Made by a program: the position numbers and the translations under genes
In this document: positions 1-10,632 of the stretch, piece after piece
Position numbering within the stretch: the first letter of the stretch is position 1
How the letters are laid out: each line of letters opens with the position of its first letter
Notes under the pieces: generated by a model
Databases searched by the model: none
Told to the model about the DNA's origin: nothing
What the model saw: the letters and a program-made list of their open reading frames with translations, nothing else
NCBI GenBank assembly: GCA_022494885.1
Contig: JAGVSM010005037.1
Coordinates: forward strand, 1 to 64,000
Direction of reading: 5' to 3'
DNA from: Micrasema longulum
Lineage: Eukaryota > Arthropoda > Insecta > Trichoptera > Brachycentridae
DNA length: 64,000 nt

Positions 1-534
1 TGATTCTAAAATCTACTAAACACTGACCCACAGACGTAAAACGATATAATATTCAAATCACATATTATATTGTATGCTTTATATATATATTGTTATTATA
101 CGTCATATAATGTACATAATATGGACATGTACGTAAACTTTTGACCGTATTATTTTTTTACCTACCCCTTTACCAAAATGCGGTGATTTTCCAATTAATA
201 AACGTGTTAAATATCTAGATTAAAACATAAATACTTTTTTAACGCGTGCTTTGAGATATATTTAAGAATATCCCATTTTAAAAATACCATTTTTTTATTT
301 CACATTATATTAACTGCATTTTTTATCTCTTTACCACACTGTTATTTCTTAAAAACGCTTTGTAATTACAAAAAATTAACACTTTTTTATAGCCTGTACA
401 ACTTTTTTATCATATTACTTCAAGTTTGTTACACTATTAAAATCGACAACAGGTTTATATGATTTCTTAAGACGAAACTAAACATAATTTATTTATTGTA
501 AGTCGCAAATCCTTATTTAATGTCATAATTATTG
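1..534. other. AT-rich sequence, nothing recognised
   Basis: Very AT-rich DNA with T and A runs. I see no coding signal, RNA gene or match to the other repeats in the window. Confidence 0.5.
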
Positions 535-760
535 TCTCTGATCATTGCACGAAATGCAAAACCCGTTAACAGAGGGCGCTGTCAAAACGTTTCTAGAGGA
601 CACTAGAGAGATCGCTCTTTTTTCCATGCCAACAGCCTCCGAACGAATGCGTGACGTTTTCTCTAAAGCTCTTGATAATAAAATTATTCTTGCCATTTTA
701 AACTCAACGAAAAATAAATCGCATATACCTAAAATTCGTCACGTATCATAAATTCAACGC
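535..760 (+). repeat. dispersed repeat H, copy 1
   Basis: About 225 bp that recur at 24545-24775. Shared blocks include cattgcacgaaat, acagagg(g/a)cgct, cagcctcc(g/c)aacgaat and aaaaataaatc. The 68-codon open frame over this stretch is not kept in the second copy, which has lost bases in several places, so I do not call it a gene. The repeat type is unknown. The better base balance than the flanks and the two-copy status suggest an old mobile element fragment. Confidence 0.6.
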
Positions 761-856
761 ACGTCCTACACAATTATAAATAGCTATAATTTAATAATTT
801 CAAATTTAATTTTTAAAGGATTGTATCGCAACAGTCGAATTTTTTTTAGATATTTG

Positions 857-1381
857 GCACATCTATTTCTAAAGTGACACAATAAAAAAATGGTGTTTTC
901 GGGTTATCATTATGTAGAAGATTAGAAAATATTCCTTTAGTAATCAAAATGCTTAGTAATTTACCTTCAAAAAATAAATTAAGCACTTTTGTTGATGTGT
1001 TGTTAGTGTTTTGAACTGTATTATTTTGACTAATGTCATTTTATGTTTTATAGCGATTATATGAAGAAACGTCAAATATTTTATGTTATATTTAGAGATA
1101 AGACATTTTTGTTTCTTTTTGTGTCAATCAAGCCGATCAAGTTTAGTAGAAAGTTGATTATTGTTTCGAGTTTAGTCACTTTACAAATTTTCAAAATTAA
1201 AAGAGAACATCTGAGGCTCAAGATTGTTTTCAAAATATGTTTTTTTATTATTTCTTAGCGCCAATTACCTACAATATTTCCTTTGGTTTTGTAGATATTT
1301 TTTATCAAGCTCGCGAACAGATTTTCGACTTTTTCCCAAAGTGTCTTTTTTTTTATTCCGTCACTTTAGAAATAGATGTGC
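857..1381. mobile_element. 525-bp element with 22-bp perfect terminal inverted repeats
   Basis: The segment 857-878 (gcacatctatttctaaagtg, then ac) is the exact reverse complement of 1360-1381. The match continues inward through an AATAAAAAAA block on both sides, giving arms of about 30 bp. The interior is AT-rich. It holds a 71-codon frame at 1043-1258 whose lysine- and phenylalanine-rich product resembles no transposase I know. The best reading is a small non-autonomous DNA transposon (MITE). No clear target-site duplication is visible, so the superfamily is open. Confidence 0.6.
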
Positions 1382-1675
1382 ACTGTATTAAGCGTGTCAA
1401 CTAATGTATTAATGGATTGCGATATAAATCTCATGATTTAAAGTTTTTTTTAATCGGGATTGTCAATCCACGAATCGTGAACAATATCGAACGTCCAGAA
1501 ATAATTTACCACTAAGATTCGCCTTAGGTCCGTAAGGTTTAAACTAATAAAAAATAAAAAAAACTTTGTTTAACCAACTTTTTTTTTTCATAGTCATTAT
1601 TCAATCAATTATACACATTATTTCAATAGTAATACATTATAAAGAAAACGAAGTATAAAAATTTATTTTGTAGTT

Positions 1676-2075
1676 GTTTGTGAAGTTAAAGAGCTGAAAC
1701 CTTTATTTATGCGGGTGAGATTCATATAATTGAATTATTTCACCTACATACTAGGCAACGCCTGAAAATATTATTTTTTCAATTTCTATACTTCTTCATG
1801 GACCAGGTAATTTATCAACAATATTTTGAGTTCGTCCAAACTTCCGCAGACAAGGACTGGATATAACTCCCTGGGGAGCCGTCAACACATCAACATCAAC
1901 AGATGAAAGAATTGAAGGAATATAAATGTTCAAATATAGGCAGAATGGTGAATGTTACACAGTGTGTAAAGTGGCCACTTAAACCAGCCATTGACAGGTC
2001 ATAAGCCCTGTAGATGCCTAGACTTCTATATTACCTTCTCTTGAATGTTCTTCATCTCTGTTGTAGTATGTGAAC
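1676..2075 (+). repeat. FB repeat copy (foldback family)
   Basis: This copy shares long blocks with copies near 21.7, 36.0, 45.3, 51.3, 61.5 and 63.7 kb. The most conserved part is gtgaatgttacacagtgtgt, then aaagtggccacttaaacc, then caggtcataagccctgta, ending cttcatctctgttgtag. It begins with gttaaagagctgaaaccttt, which appears elsewhere in inverted orientation, so the family carries internal inverted modules. No coding content is seen. Confidence 0.7.
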
Positions 2076-2778
2076 ATAAAATAAATTAAAATAATGAACA
2101 GATAAAAAAAGCTTAAAGATTTAATTTTTTTTTTCTTTTTTTAACTAAGAAAATAGAGTTAAATAATACAATTAAAATTAAAGAATAGCAATTTACTAAA
2201 ATATCTTTTAAATATAATAAAAAAATTAAGCACATATATAAATAGAGTGTGCTTATAAATGTAATCGAAACAAGATAAAAAAATAAAAATTATAAGAAAA
2301 TTAAAACCACTTATTTAACTTTTTTTAACCAAATAACCAATCACACTTTTTTACAATTTCCTTCATATTTTAAAATAATTTTATGAAAGGGAACGTTTTT
2401 TGAAAAGACTCGTATTACGAGTATTTAATAATGTCACTATTTTATGAAATAATGGGGTCATCACAGAGTGACCTATGTGGTTTAGTCCGGGCTTAAATAA
2501 TAAATGTTCCAAGAGAGTCCCTCCGGCCAAGGGTTAATTATGACAGTACTGATTAATGCAGCAACTTTTACCAAAGGCACATGCAAAGTTACACAGACAT
2601 TATATATATTTTTAATGCGGTTTAAAACCCTCATTTGAAAGGCACGTTATGTCTAAAAAATGTACTGTGTCACGAACAAATCCATTTTTATTAATTATAG
2701 TATTTTATGGTAAACGCAAAAACCGACATAACACAAATGTAGATGCTCGTACAATGTACAGTGGGATTTGTTTATTGG

Positions 2779-2826
2779 TATAATTTGGGTTTTGTATTTT
2801 TGTATAATTTGGGTTTTGTATATTTG
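2779..2826 (+). repeat. 24-bp tandem duplication
   Basis: Two direct copies of a 24-bp unit (tataatttgggttttgtatt plus four bases) differ by one base. No function is implied. Confidence 0.8.
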
Positions 2827-2854
2827 TAGAATTCGGTAGTCAGATGATCAGATC

Positions 2855-2990
2855 AGAGAATAAGAATCATGATGAAGAGACGAGTACGTCTCGAAACCGG
2901 CTGACAGAAAAGTCGGTCAGTAATTATATACAATTAATCACTAACATTTATTAAAATTTTTGATCACAGAGTTAATGCTTTCAATATTTA
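2855..2990 (+). repeat. dispersed repeat Q, copy 1
   Basis: This stretch recurs at 51600-51735. Both copies hold agaga(c)nagtacgtct followed by aaaccgg, a short gap, then a(a/g)gtcggt(c/a)agt, and end with agttaatgctttnnatatt. In this copy gagacgagtacgtctc is nearly self-complementary. The repeat class is unknown. Confidence 0.6.
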
Positions 2991-3195
2991 TTGTTTTTTA
3001 CTTGCAAATATTTTTTGAATTATATTTATTTTTGATCCTTTCTCGCTCTATATCGACTTATTTTTTATTTGAAAATATCCTTATACAAACAACAATCAAA
3101 AAATTCATCAATTCATATGCAAGTACGTACCTTAAATAAATCAATTCATATCTAATCGTGTTAGATATTTACTTTTAAATAATCACAGTATCTAC

Positions 3196-3939
3196 CAGGG
3201 ACGATCCGTGTATAGAAGCGATTATGCGCAGCTTACTATTATATTTGACTATCCATAATAATGTTTTACGGTAACTTTATTTACAGAAAAACAAATAAGT
3301 AATTATTATTTCTTATAAATCATTGCATTGTATTTTTCTCCAAATATAAATTATAATATTTATAAAGCGCGCCCAGCACCAGAAATAAGCCAAGGAACTA
3401 GCCGATTACTCTAGCTTATTTCTTCATACAAATAAATGTACTATATTTTTAACATAATATTAAACCCAGTGGCGAGATTTTTTTCTAGAATAAACTTGCA
3501 GATTACACAAATTCTTTGAAGATTCTCGATTTGGAAAACAGTATTTCAAACATTTTTTCTTAAGGATATTTTTTCTTTGAGATGATACTTTTGACATATG
3601 ACTCGTAACACATGTGGCGCTCGACGCGGCCGTTTTTGGCATTATTTATTTCTAGAACAGATCGGTCAGTTGACATTTCAAATTTCAATCGTAATGAGAA
3701 TACCTTATACTAACTGAATTCATTGTGCTAATTTTTATAAACTTTTATAAAAGTTGTGTGTTAAACTAATGGATAAATAAGCTACACAATATATTACCAA
3801 GTTACTTCGTTTGAGTTGATTTCATATATGAGTATCTCACATAAGCACAGAAAAAATAGCAATTTATAGTATTATATCACTTACATTATATTGTGTACCT
3901 ACTATGATTTTTTAAATAGTTAGTAGGCAGGCACACTAG
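3196..3939 (-). mobile_element. degenerate non-autonomous hAT element, copy 2
   Basis: Over its length this segment is the diverged reverse complement of the 749-bp element at 25649-26397. Shared landmarks, in order, are gcgattatgc(g/a)cagctta, tattatatttgact, actagccgatta followed by agcttatt, and gacatat. The left end cagggacgatccg corresponds to the other copy's cagggg end, and the right end ggcacactag to its cgccactg end. At 744 bp the length agrees closely with 749 bp. No target duplication survives, which fits an old insertion. The 60-codon frame at 3460-3642 is incidental. Confidence 0.7.
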
Positions 3940-4002
3940 AATATTTTATTTGAATAGGCAATACCTGTATGCTTTACAAAATAAACACTATTTTTTTTTT
4001 CA

Positions 4003-4182
4003 AAGGAATAACTCGCTAAGCCTCTATTTTGAGGCGTGTCAGCTAATAGGATAGAGGGGATTTCCAAGAAAGTAATGAAAAATACACCGCAACACCCAGA
4101 CCAATTGAGAAAAAAATATTTCTTGGATTTTTATTCTTGCAACTGGCGGGAATCGAACCCGCGACGCCAATTTCAGTTAGTA
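4003..4182 (-). repeat. SINE-F, truncated copy
   Basis: A tRNA-headed SINE on the minus strand, matching 53095-53308. The visible B-box-like part reads ggcgggaatcgaacccgcga on the plus strand, followed by the shared body (aaaaatatttcttggattt, gataga(g)gggat). The upstream half of the tRNA-like head is missing. The sequence joins directly to a SINE-D copy, so one of the two probably inserted into or next to the other. Confidence 0.75.
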
Positions 4183-4189
4183 AAACAAA

Positions 4190-4375
4190 TGCATCGTATT
4201 TTGATCACCTGAAGGTAATATGATCGTCTTATGCTTCAGGTACCAGTCCAGGAGCCATGAAGTATTGCAGTTTAAACTACTTTAAAAATAAATATCTCAC
4301 CCCCACCAAGGAATCGATCCCAGGACCTGAAGAATATAAGGTGTCAACCACTACTCAACGAGGCGGACTTAACGC
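4190..4375 (-). repeat. SINE-D copy with tRNA-like head
   Basis: On the minus strand the tRNA-like head lies at about 4373-4300, with an A-box-like ttgagtagtggttgaca and a B-box-like gggatcgattcct. The body follows at about 4260-4195 and contains cctggactggtacctgaagc. The (ATG)n tail seen in other copies is lost. Confidence 0.65.
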
Positions 4376-4511
4376 CACTCGATTTTCTATCCAGGATTTT
4401 CATCTAAGAGTAGCCATCGAGAACTTTATCTTTCCCTCTGGGGTCAGAGTTTTAAAAATATTTTTACGATGTGTAAATTACCTTATAGTGTAATATCACG
4501 TTTTTCGAGTA

Positions 4512-4815
4512 ATAAGGGTCTATGAAATACTGCCAGGTAAAAAAAAATATTTTTGCCACTTATTAGTAGCATAAAAAATATTTTTAAATTCGTAATTTTG
4601 AATTACCGCAAAAACGGTCATTGCATTGGCCACGCCCCTGACAAGTCACGATGGATGTTTATTTACAACTTGGTTCTTAACCGTTTAATTTTTTATAGAA
4701 TATCGTCACGGATCTTGACGTCACAATAATCAATGTCGCGTTTTTTTAGTGACATATTTTCTTTATCCATTTCATATATTTTGATCGGTATTCGTAGTAT
4801 GTGATATTTCCCTAT
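4512..4815 (+). repeat. dispersed repeat K, copy 1
   Basis: Homologous to 45832-46172 and, inverted, to 55835-56215. Shared blocks are gggtctatgaaatactg, attagtagcataaaa, aaccgttnaattt, atcgtcacg(g/a)atcttg and ggtattcgtagtatgtgata. The two ends are weakly complementary (aggg..at...atact), so a MITE is the most likely class. This copy and the inverted one contain TGACGTCA. Confidence 0.6.
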
Positions 4816-4821
4816 CAGGCG

Positions 4822-4966
4822 ACCTCCGTGGTGTAATAGCTAAGATACTTGATCCACGCACGGAAGGTTTCGGGTGCGATTCCCGGTGAGAACAAATTAG
4901 CCTGGGCGTTCTGTGCTGTAATTCATCACTGTAATTTGGTCTCCTGGCCTATTGTAGTGCAAAAAA
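4822..4966 (+). repeat. SINE-E copy with tRNA-like head
   Basis: A tRNA-like head reads cctccgtggtgtaatagct, then a B-box-like tttcgggtgcgattcccgg. The body (tgtaattcatcactgtaatt, tggtctcctggcctattgta, gtgcaaaaaa) matches minus-strand copies at 16495-16668 and 47308-47481. The shared non-tRNA body rules out a free-standing tRNA gene. Confidence 0.8.
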
Positions 4967-5873
4967 CCCGTGTTTGTAATGCTCATGTTACTTTGACTCT
5001 TGCAAATATTCATGTTCGATTTAGTAAATTACATTTGCGGATTATTGTTTCACTTTAAGAAAAAAATGTCGGTTTCTCTATGGCAGAAGTGGGGTAAAAT
5101 ATTCGCTTATGTCGCATACACGAATAAAAACGCAATTATTTTCCAAAACTCGCTTTCGATTGTATGTTTCCCTTGTCGGAGCCGAGGATCAAACTTATTA
5201 CGGGCCCGCGAGATAGGGCGCCATTAATGCCACCGCCATTTTACGCAAACCGCGGGAAAAATTAAACAGAAAATGGCATCGCAAAAATGTTTTCAAATGC
5301 CGAATAAAAAAACAAAGGCGAAACGTTCCAGAGAAAATAACAACAGCGGTTGTAATTCCTGTTACAGATTTTTGTTACAAGATTGGGATTTTGCAAAAAG
5401 GTTTTATCTGTTATTTTTACGGAAAACGGTTTGAAATGGTTGTCAGCTTAACTTCTGAAAAAAAATATGACTGGATGTGGTGAAGGCGATTTGGAAACCG
5501 GCAATTATTTAAATATTTTAATTTGTTTGCTTTTATTTAAAGCAATTTCACTATTGTTGTTTTTAAATCCAGAATCCCCCGTGAAAAATCTTTATTCTTT
5601 TGTTTGTTGGTTACAATAATTCACGTTCTTATTTATTACTATGTATAAATACAATAGAACTTCGTTCATCCGCACTCTGGTCATCCGGATTGCTAAATAT
5701 CAGGATCATTTTCACGAAATAAATAATAATGGAGATGTTATAATAACAAATAGCAATTAACTCTTCTGCGCATATTTATTGTACATATTGTGTATACCGT
5801 ATATTATATAAGGTGAATATTACACATTTTTTAACGTTATCACTTAAACCAGGAAATGATAGGTCATTATCAT
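4967..5873. other. no gene recognised; short GC-richer patch
   Basis: No repeat match or coding signal stands out. The part at about 5175-5260 (gggcccgcgagatagggcgc, then ccattaatgccaccgcc) is richer in GC than its surroundings. The 75-codon frame over 5000-5227 has no recognisable motif. Confidence 0.4.
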
Positions 5874-6226
5874 CATCATTCCCTTTCCGCACCTATGGTG
5901 CATAGGACCCTGGATTGGTACGCCAATCGCAGCATATCTCGATCAATTTTGTAACATGAAGGTAAGGAGATCAGTCTTGCGCCTCAGGTACCAGTCCAGG
6001 GACTATGAAATATTATATTAACAAATTACAACATCTTAATGACCCCCGAGGGGGTGAAATCCAGTCTTTTGTCTATGAGCATTTGGACAAACTCAAATAT
6101 TGTAATAAATATTATATTGTGAAAACAACCTTTTAAATAAACATTTCATATCAACCATGTCCTTAATCGAACCCGAGACCTCCTGCGTGGTAGGCAAACG
6201 CGCTGATCGTTACACCACGAGACCGA
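5874..6226 (-). repeat. SINE-D, most complete copy
   Basis: Minus strand. The tRNA-like head reads tctcgtggtgtaacgatcag, then gcgcgtttgcctaccacgc, then the B-box-like ggtctcgggttcgatt. The body and the 3' end (gtgcggaaagggaatgatga) follow, with an ATG-repeat tail. Head, body and tail are all present, although the copy has internal insertions compared with others. The head most resembles a Gly- or Val-type tRNA, but I cannot fix the parent. Confidence 0.8.
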
Positions 6227-6799
6227 CAAATGGTAGGTCATGAGCCCTGTAAACGCCTGCAATTCCGTATTCGCCTTTCTGGAGTGTTTAATTTCTGTTG
6301 AAATAGGGTCAAAGCACCAGTAAATGACCATTGGTTAATAAAACCAATTTAAAATGAATTGCTACATGTGTCTAGTCAAAAAACTTTTAACACTAGAAAC
6401 TATGACAAAAGCAGTAGGCAGAGACATCTTTTGCTAAGAAACAAATCTTATCAGTTTTGAACTGTGAGTTGTCAAAGGGTAATAGTGCGTCTTCCCGTTA
6501 TTGTTCTGAGATTGATAGTGCTTTTATAAGGAAAGGTGTGGTAAGTGTTTTGTTTGATGCTATTTCTTATGCGATTCTTTGAATATATCCAGATTATAAT
6601 GTGTTAGGGTGTTTTATAATGTTATGATGTAACTAAATCTGAGTATTATTTTAACTGGGGTAGTAGTGGTCATTTACTGGTGATTCTGCTATTTTTTTAG
6701 AGTAATATTAATAACAAGTGTAAAACTCCTTTTTCAATAAAAAAGTAAAAGTACTTTAAAAAATGAATTTGTTTTTTATTGTTTTCTTTTATTTTGTTC
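6227..6799. other. no gene recognised
   Basis: AT-rich sequence just upstream of a LINE fragment. It may include diverged 5' parts of that LINE, but no RT motif can be read. Confidence 0.35.
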
Positions 6800-7030
6800 G
6801 CTGACAGCGAAAGAACGGCTAAAAGGATCAACGATGCAGATGTTGATGGATGCAGAAAACGAGGAAAACCGAGAAAGACATGACACGATCAATTCCATCA
6901 AATACGTGAAGATAGACATGTCAAAAGTAGGAATAATCGGCGTGCGTGCATGGGAAGATGTATGAATGTAGAGGAAGCGAGGTCTGCATGCCAAGATAGA
7001 GTGTCGGGGGAACGGCGTGATGGTTTGTTT
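6800..7030 (+). pseudogene. LINE reverse-transcriptase C-terminus, relic
   Basis: The plus frame starting at 6800 reads GCRKRGKPRKT, one TGA stop, HDQFHQIREDRHVKSRNNRR, then ACMGRCMNVEEARSACQDR. This is the usual tail of an endonuclease/RT polyprotein of non-LTR retrotransposons: a G-R-P-x-x-T/W block, then an E-E-A...C-x-D-R-x-x-W-R block. Only the last 75 or so residues remain and the upstream RT fingers and palm are gone, as expected of a 5'-truncated LINE. The 104-codon minus-strand frame over the same bases is a shadow. The clade is uncertain. Confidence 0.65.
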
Positions 7031-7355
7031 TTGTTTTCTACAATGAGCCAAATTATTTGCAAATGAGTAGACGGCAAGGCCGGATGTCAAAAATAATTAA
7101 TTCTTTGGATTTCTATTGCTGACCTGATTTATCTATCATGGGTTGAGTTTGCTTTTCGTTTTGGTTTTGTCGTCGAATTTCGGATTTGTGAACATAATTA
7201 CGATGCTGCGTCACCAGTGACTAACGAATAGCCTTTTTTTCACAGGGATCGTTAGAGGACCAGCAATCGATGCAAGCTACTGTCTATTTAAAAAATTATA
7301 TTCTTCCATCAGGAAAATTCTTATTGATAAACAACAAAACTAATTTCTCCCTCAT

Positions 7356-7387
7356 AACATGCGAGTGAAGCCGCGGGTAAAAGCTAG
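7356..7387 (+). mobile_element. possible Helitron-type 3' terminus
   Basis: The string gcgagtgaagccgcgggtaa followed by aagctag resembles transposon ends often met in insect genomes, with a GC-rich near-palindrome just before CTAG. I cannot find the matching 5' end, so this is a fragment at best. Confidence 0.3.
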
Positions 7388-9884
7388 TAATATCCTCTCA
7401 CCGACTTATTTTGAATTATCTTGCGTAATAATTTTGTTTGTTTTGATAATAATATCATGTAAGCTCACGGTTCGGTACTTTAATTTATATAATGAATATT
7501 GTTTTCATAGGCATAATGAGCTTGTGGCGAAACAACAATTCAGGGGGGGGTAAATAAAGTTGGGGGTTGTTTAGTAAATTTCTTGTGTTCTCGTGAAGCT
7601 AACTGCCGAACGAATAAATGCCCTGGGTTAATTGCCAGGAAAATAGGTTTTTCGGCTAATTTTACGGTGCGTTATACCTAATACTCGCATGAAGCTTAAT
7701 GCTTTGCAGTACTCTTTTTGCGTATATGAACATGCTAATTTGACTGTTAGTATATTTTTTTATGCACGAAAAGTCCAAACACCATACACTGGAACCTCTT
7801 TTTACACGGGGCATACATTTCACGCAGTACCGAGTAAAATAAAAAAAATCTCATATAAATAAATAATGTGTCCTTGATTGTATTCTCCAAATTAATTCCG
7901 TATAAAAAAGAATGGTTTGCTATCACAGCTTTTAATTTCATTATTGTACGTATTAGAAAACAATTATCATACACAATGAAGAAACAAAACTGAGGCAAAA
8001 AAAATAATTATTTTTTTAATTAATTTATTTTTGTTTACTAATAATAAACAACACAATAACAGATAGGTAAAAAAATATTTCTTCTTTAACGATCAAGCCA
8101 TGCAGTTTCAAGTTAACATTTGATATATAACACATGAATTATTTTATGAATTTTTACCCGAATATTTCATATTATATATATATAATATATAATCAAATCG
8201 TGATAGTGTAGGGATATACACTACATTTCGTGTACCTTTGCAGTGCCTTATTCATTATCGTGCGGAAAGGGGTATGATTATGAGAATTGCTAAATGCGCC
8301 ATGGCTAATTAACTTATTTTATTACATAACAGATAAAAACAGACAAAAAAAATATTCGTCGAATTCAGTTATTTTATGCTTAAAACTAAAAATTGTTATC
8401 AGATGCAAATTGTACTGTAAAAATTAAGGGAAGGGTATAATAAAACATATTTACACTTAGGTTTTTCAAGGTTTTTGAATACGCGACCCCTTTACGAGTA
8501 ATCTGACGACCCCCCAGAACCTTTATTTTATTATCTACTTGCATATCAAAGAAATAAATATAAATTTCAGACACATGATCTTAACTTTGCTACACCATGT
8601 TTAATTAAATAACTTATCTGTATTGTATTTTTATGCATAATTTTTTTTTTTTTTGTATATTAGTGTGTCAAAATATTTTTCAATATATTGATTTTAGTAT
8701 AGAAGAGTCCCGACTTAACACTGAATTTTGAATCTGAAGTCGGGAAGTAAAAATTATGATTATGCTACAGCAAAATTGTGTATTTTGTCCATAAAATTAT
8801 AATAAAAAAATAACAGTAATTTTAACAGGAGCAGGCGAAACTGGTCGTCAGCGTCAGCATCAATATCTATTGGATTTTAAGCATAATAATGGCATTTCTA
8901 AAATGGAATTTAATTTGCATAAGATTAACTCTTTTGGATGAAAAGAAAAGAACCCAGAGTTGACAGGGGAAACATTGAAATTATTAGTATTTTAGCCACA
9001 TCCTATGTTTGTTATTTGCATCACCAGAATAGAACCACGATTCGACAAATTGCTAAAAACAAGATAGGCACAACTTTATCTCTAAAATTGACGTATTTTG
9101 TTGTAGCGTAGGAAAATATATTTTTTAATTCTTTTACCTTGCTTAAGGCTGCTTGGAATCGCGACTCGCAAGTTTAAAAAGACTGCGTTACTCAATTTAC
9201 AGAATATTCTGAAACATAACAGGCAATAGTAAATACCCACGCGTTTTGCTGGTACTGAATCTCATTTGCAAGTTAATATTTTGTGTTTAATCAAAGTGGG
9301 ATTTTTGAAGTAGACTCAAAACGTAATATTTGGAAGCATCTTTCCATCCCACCGAGTTCATAATCAGCTTACAGTTGAATTTCCTTTGTGTGGAACCATT
9401 TTCTGGAACAGGCACTCTGAATCCCGCTTCGCAAATGAAATCTTTCTCCCGAAGCAATGGCCTGTGATGATGATGCGCTGCAAATGTACTGAGACTAAAT
9501 TTTCAAAGGTATTCGCGGGTTTTGATAATATTTTCTATGGATTTAAGACACGTTTTCAAATTACGATCTACGGAGTATGTCTCGGTTACTTGTGACGAAC
9601 TAGGATACCTTTATACGTAAATTAAATTAAATATGTTTTTATAACTCAGCAGTTTACACACAGTCTACGGTAAAATCACCATTTCGTATTTCATCTCACC
9701 AGTAGTTGTTTACGTAGATTGTAATATTCTTGGAACATTGTTGATTTAATCATTCACATTCTGTCATTAGGTGATTTAGATATTCCCTGAAATTGTCGAG
9801 AGGTTCACGATTTTCCAGAGATTCGTGGAGATTTTCGAACTATTCACAAATAAGAAAATTGATAACAATGATTTCAATACTCTA
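7388..9884. other. about 2.5 kb with no gene recognised
   Basis: AT-rich, with an AT palindrome near 8170-8195 and a poly-T run at 8641-8654. The stretch gtgcggaaaggggtatgatt near 8261 may be a diverged SINE-D end. Open frames at 7747, 8386 and 9386 show no motifs. Confidence 0.4.
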
Positions 9885-10168
9885 GTCGATAAATGCATGG
9901 CTAAAAGGACTAGAAAGGAAACTGAGGAATATGTTTCATATGTCAGAGTCTAATCATGTACATTAAGGGTTTTATTTTTTTCTTTTTATATGATTTTTAA
10001 TTCCATTTTTTTATTTCTTAAAAAAAATAATTTACTTGACACTCCGGAACGTGCCTGTGGGGGGCAGTGGTGTGGCTACTTCCACAAATAAATTATTTTT
10101 TAATGTTATTTTCATATGTTATTTCGTATACTTTTTGTTGGATAATTGAAATAAATTAATAAATAAGA
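9885..10168 (+). mobile_element. LINE 3' end, family J, copy 1
   Basis: Matches 44080-44455. Both copies hold a short shared frame with the residues EEYVSY close to its end, then a T-rich 3' untranslated stretch, then ctggaacgtgcctgtgg (ccggaacg... here) and tggctact, and end in AATAAATTAATAAATA. This is the layout of a 5'-truncated LINE: the last codons, an untranslated region and an A-rich repeat tail. Confidence 0.6.
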
Positions 10169-10326
10169 TTTTCTAGAGATTCTCGAAGGTTTATGAGAGG
10201 TTCACAAAAAAATATAAAATATTTACGGAAGTTTTCGAAAAATTCACTATTTTTTTATGGAATTCATACAGCTTTCGGGAACTATAAAACGTTCGAATCC
10301 ACTAAATTTGTAAATATTTATTTTAA

Positions 10327-10435
10327 CCGAATTGTGGTCATGTGGCTACTGTCGCGGACTCACGGATCAGAGGTCCGAGGTTCAAACCCCCCCTATTCAC
10401 AACTTGATTCCTATTTTATAATAGTAAGTTAAGAC
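10327..10435 (+). repeat. SINE-A, 5' half, interrupted
   Basis: Diverged SINE-A head: attgtggtcatgtggctact, then actcacggatcagaggtccg, then the B-box-like aggttcaaacc. It stops at aatagtaagtt, exactly where SINE-F sequence begins. The 3' part of the same element resumes at about 10575-10632 (tttcggtaaatcataagaac). Confidence 0.7.
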
Positions 10436-10530
10436 AGGCGCCTTGGCGTAGCTGGTAAAATTTGCGTCGCGAGTTCGATTCCCGCTAGTTCTAAAAACAA
10501 AATCCAAGAAAGGTTTTCTCTCAAAACATC
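10436..10530 (+). repeat. SINE-F fragment inserted in SINE-A
   Basis: A tRNA-like head reads ggcgccttggcgtagctggt, then gcgtcgcgagttcgattccc. Relative to 53228-53306 it lacks the middle (anticodon arm) section. The body aaatccaagaaaggtttt matches the start of the SINE-F body. Because it splits a SINE-A, it inserted later than that copy. Confidence 0.65.
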
Positions 10531-10574
10531 TAAAATAGAAGCTTCGCGGGTTATTTTTCGAAAAAAAAAATCAT

Positions 10575-10632
10575 TTAAACTGAACCACAACTTAAACTAT
10601 TTCGGTAAATCATAAGAACGCGAAAATTTCCT
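10575..10632 (+). repeat. SINE-A, 3' half, interrupted
   Basis: The end of the SINE-A begun at 10327. The block cggtaaatcataagaacgcg matches the tails at 20868-20890 and 63898-63917. Confidence 0.65.

Noticed and set aside
3467..3480. Start of another hAT element (cagtggcgag)
   Set aside because: The alignment with the 25.6 kb copy runs straight through this point, so the match to the hAT end is coincidental.
6776..7090. 104-codon minus-strand frame
   Set aside because: The plus strand over the same bases codes for a LINE RT C-terminus with clear motifs, so this is a shadow.
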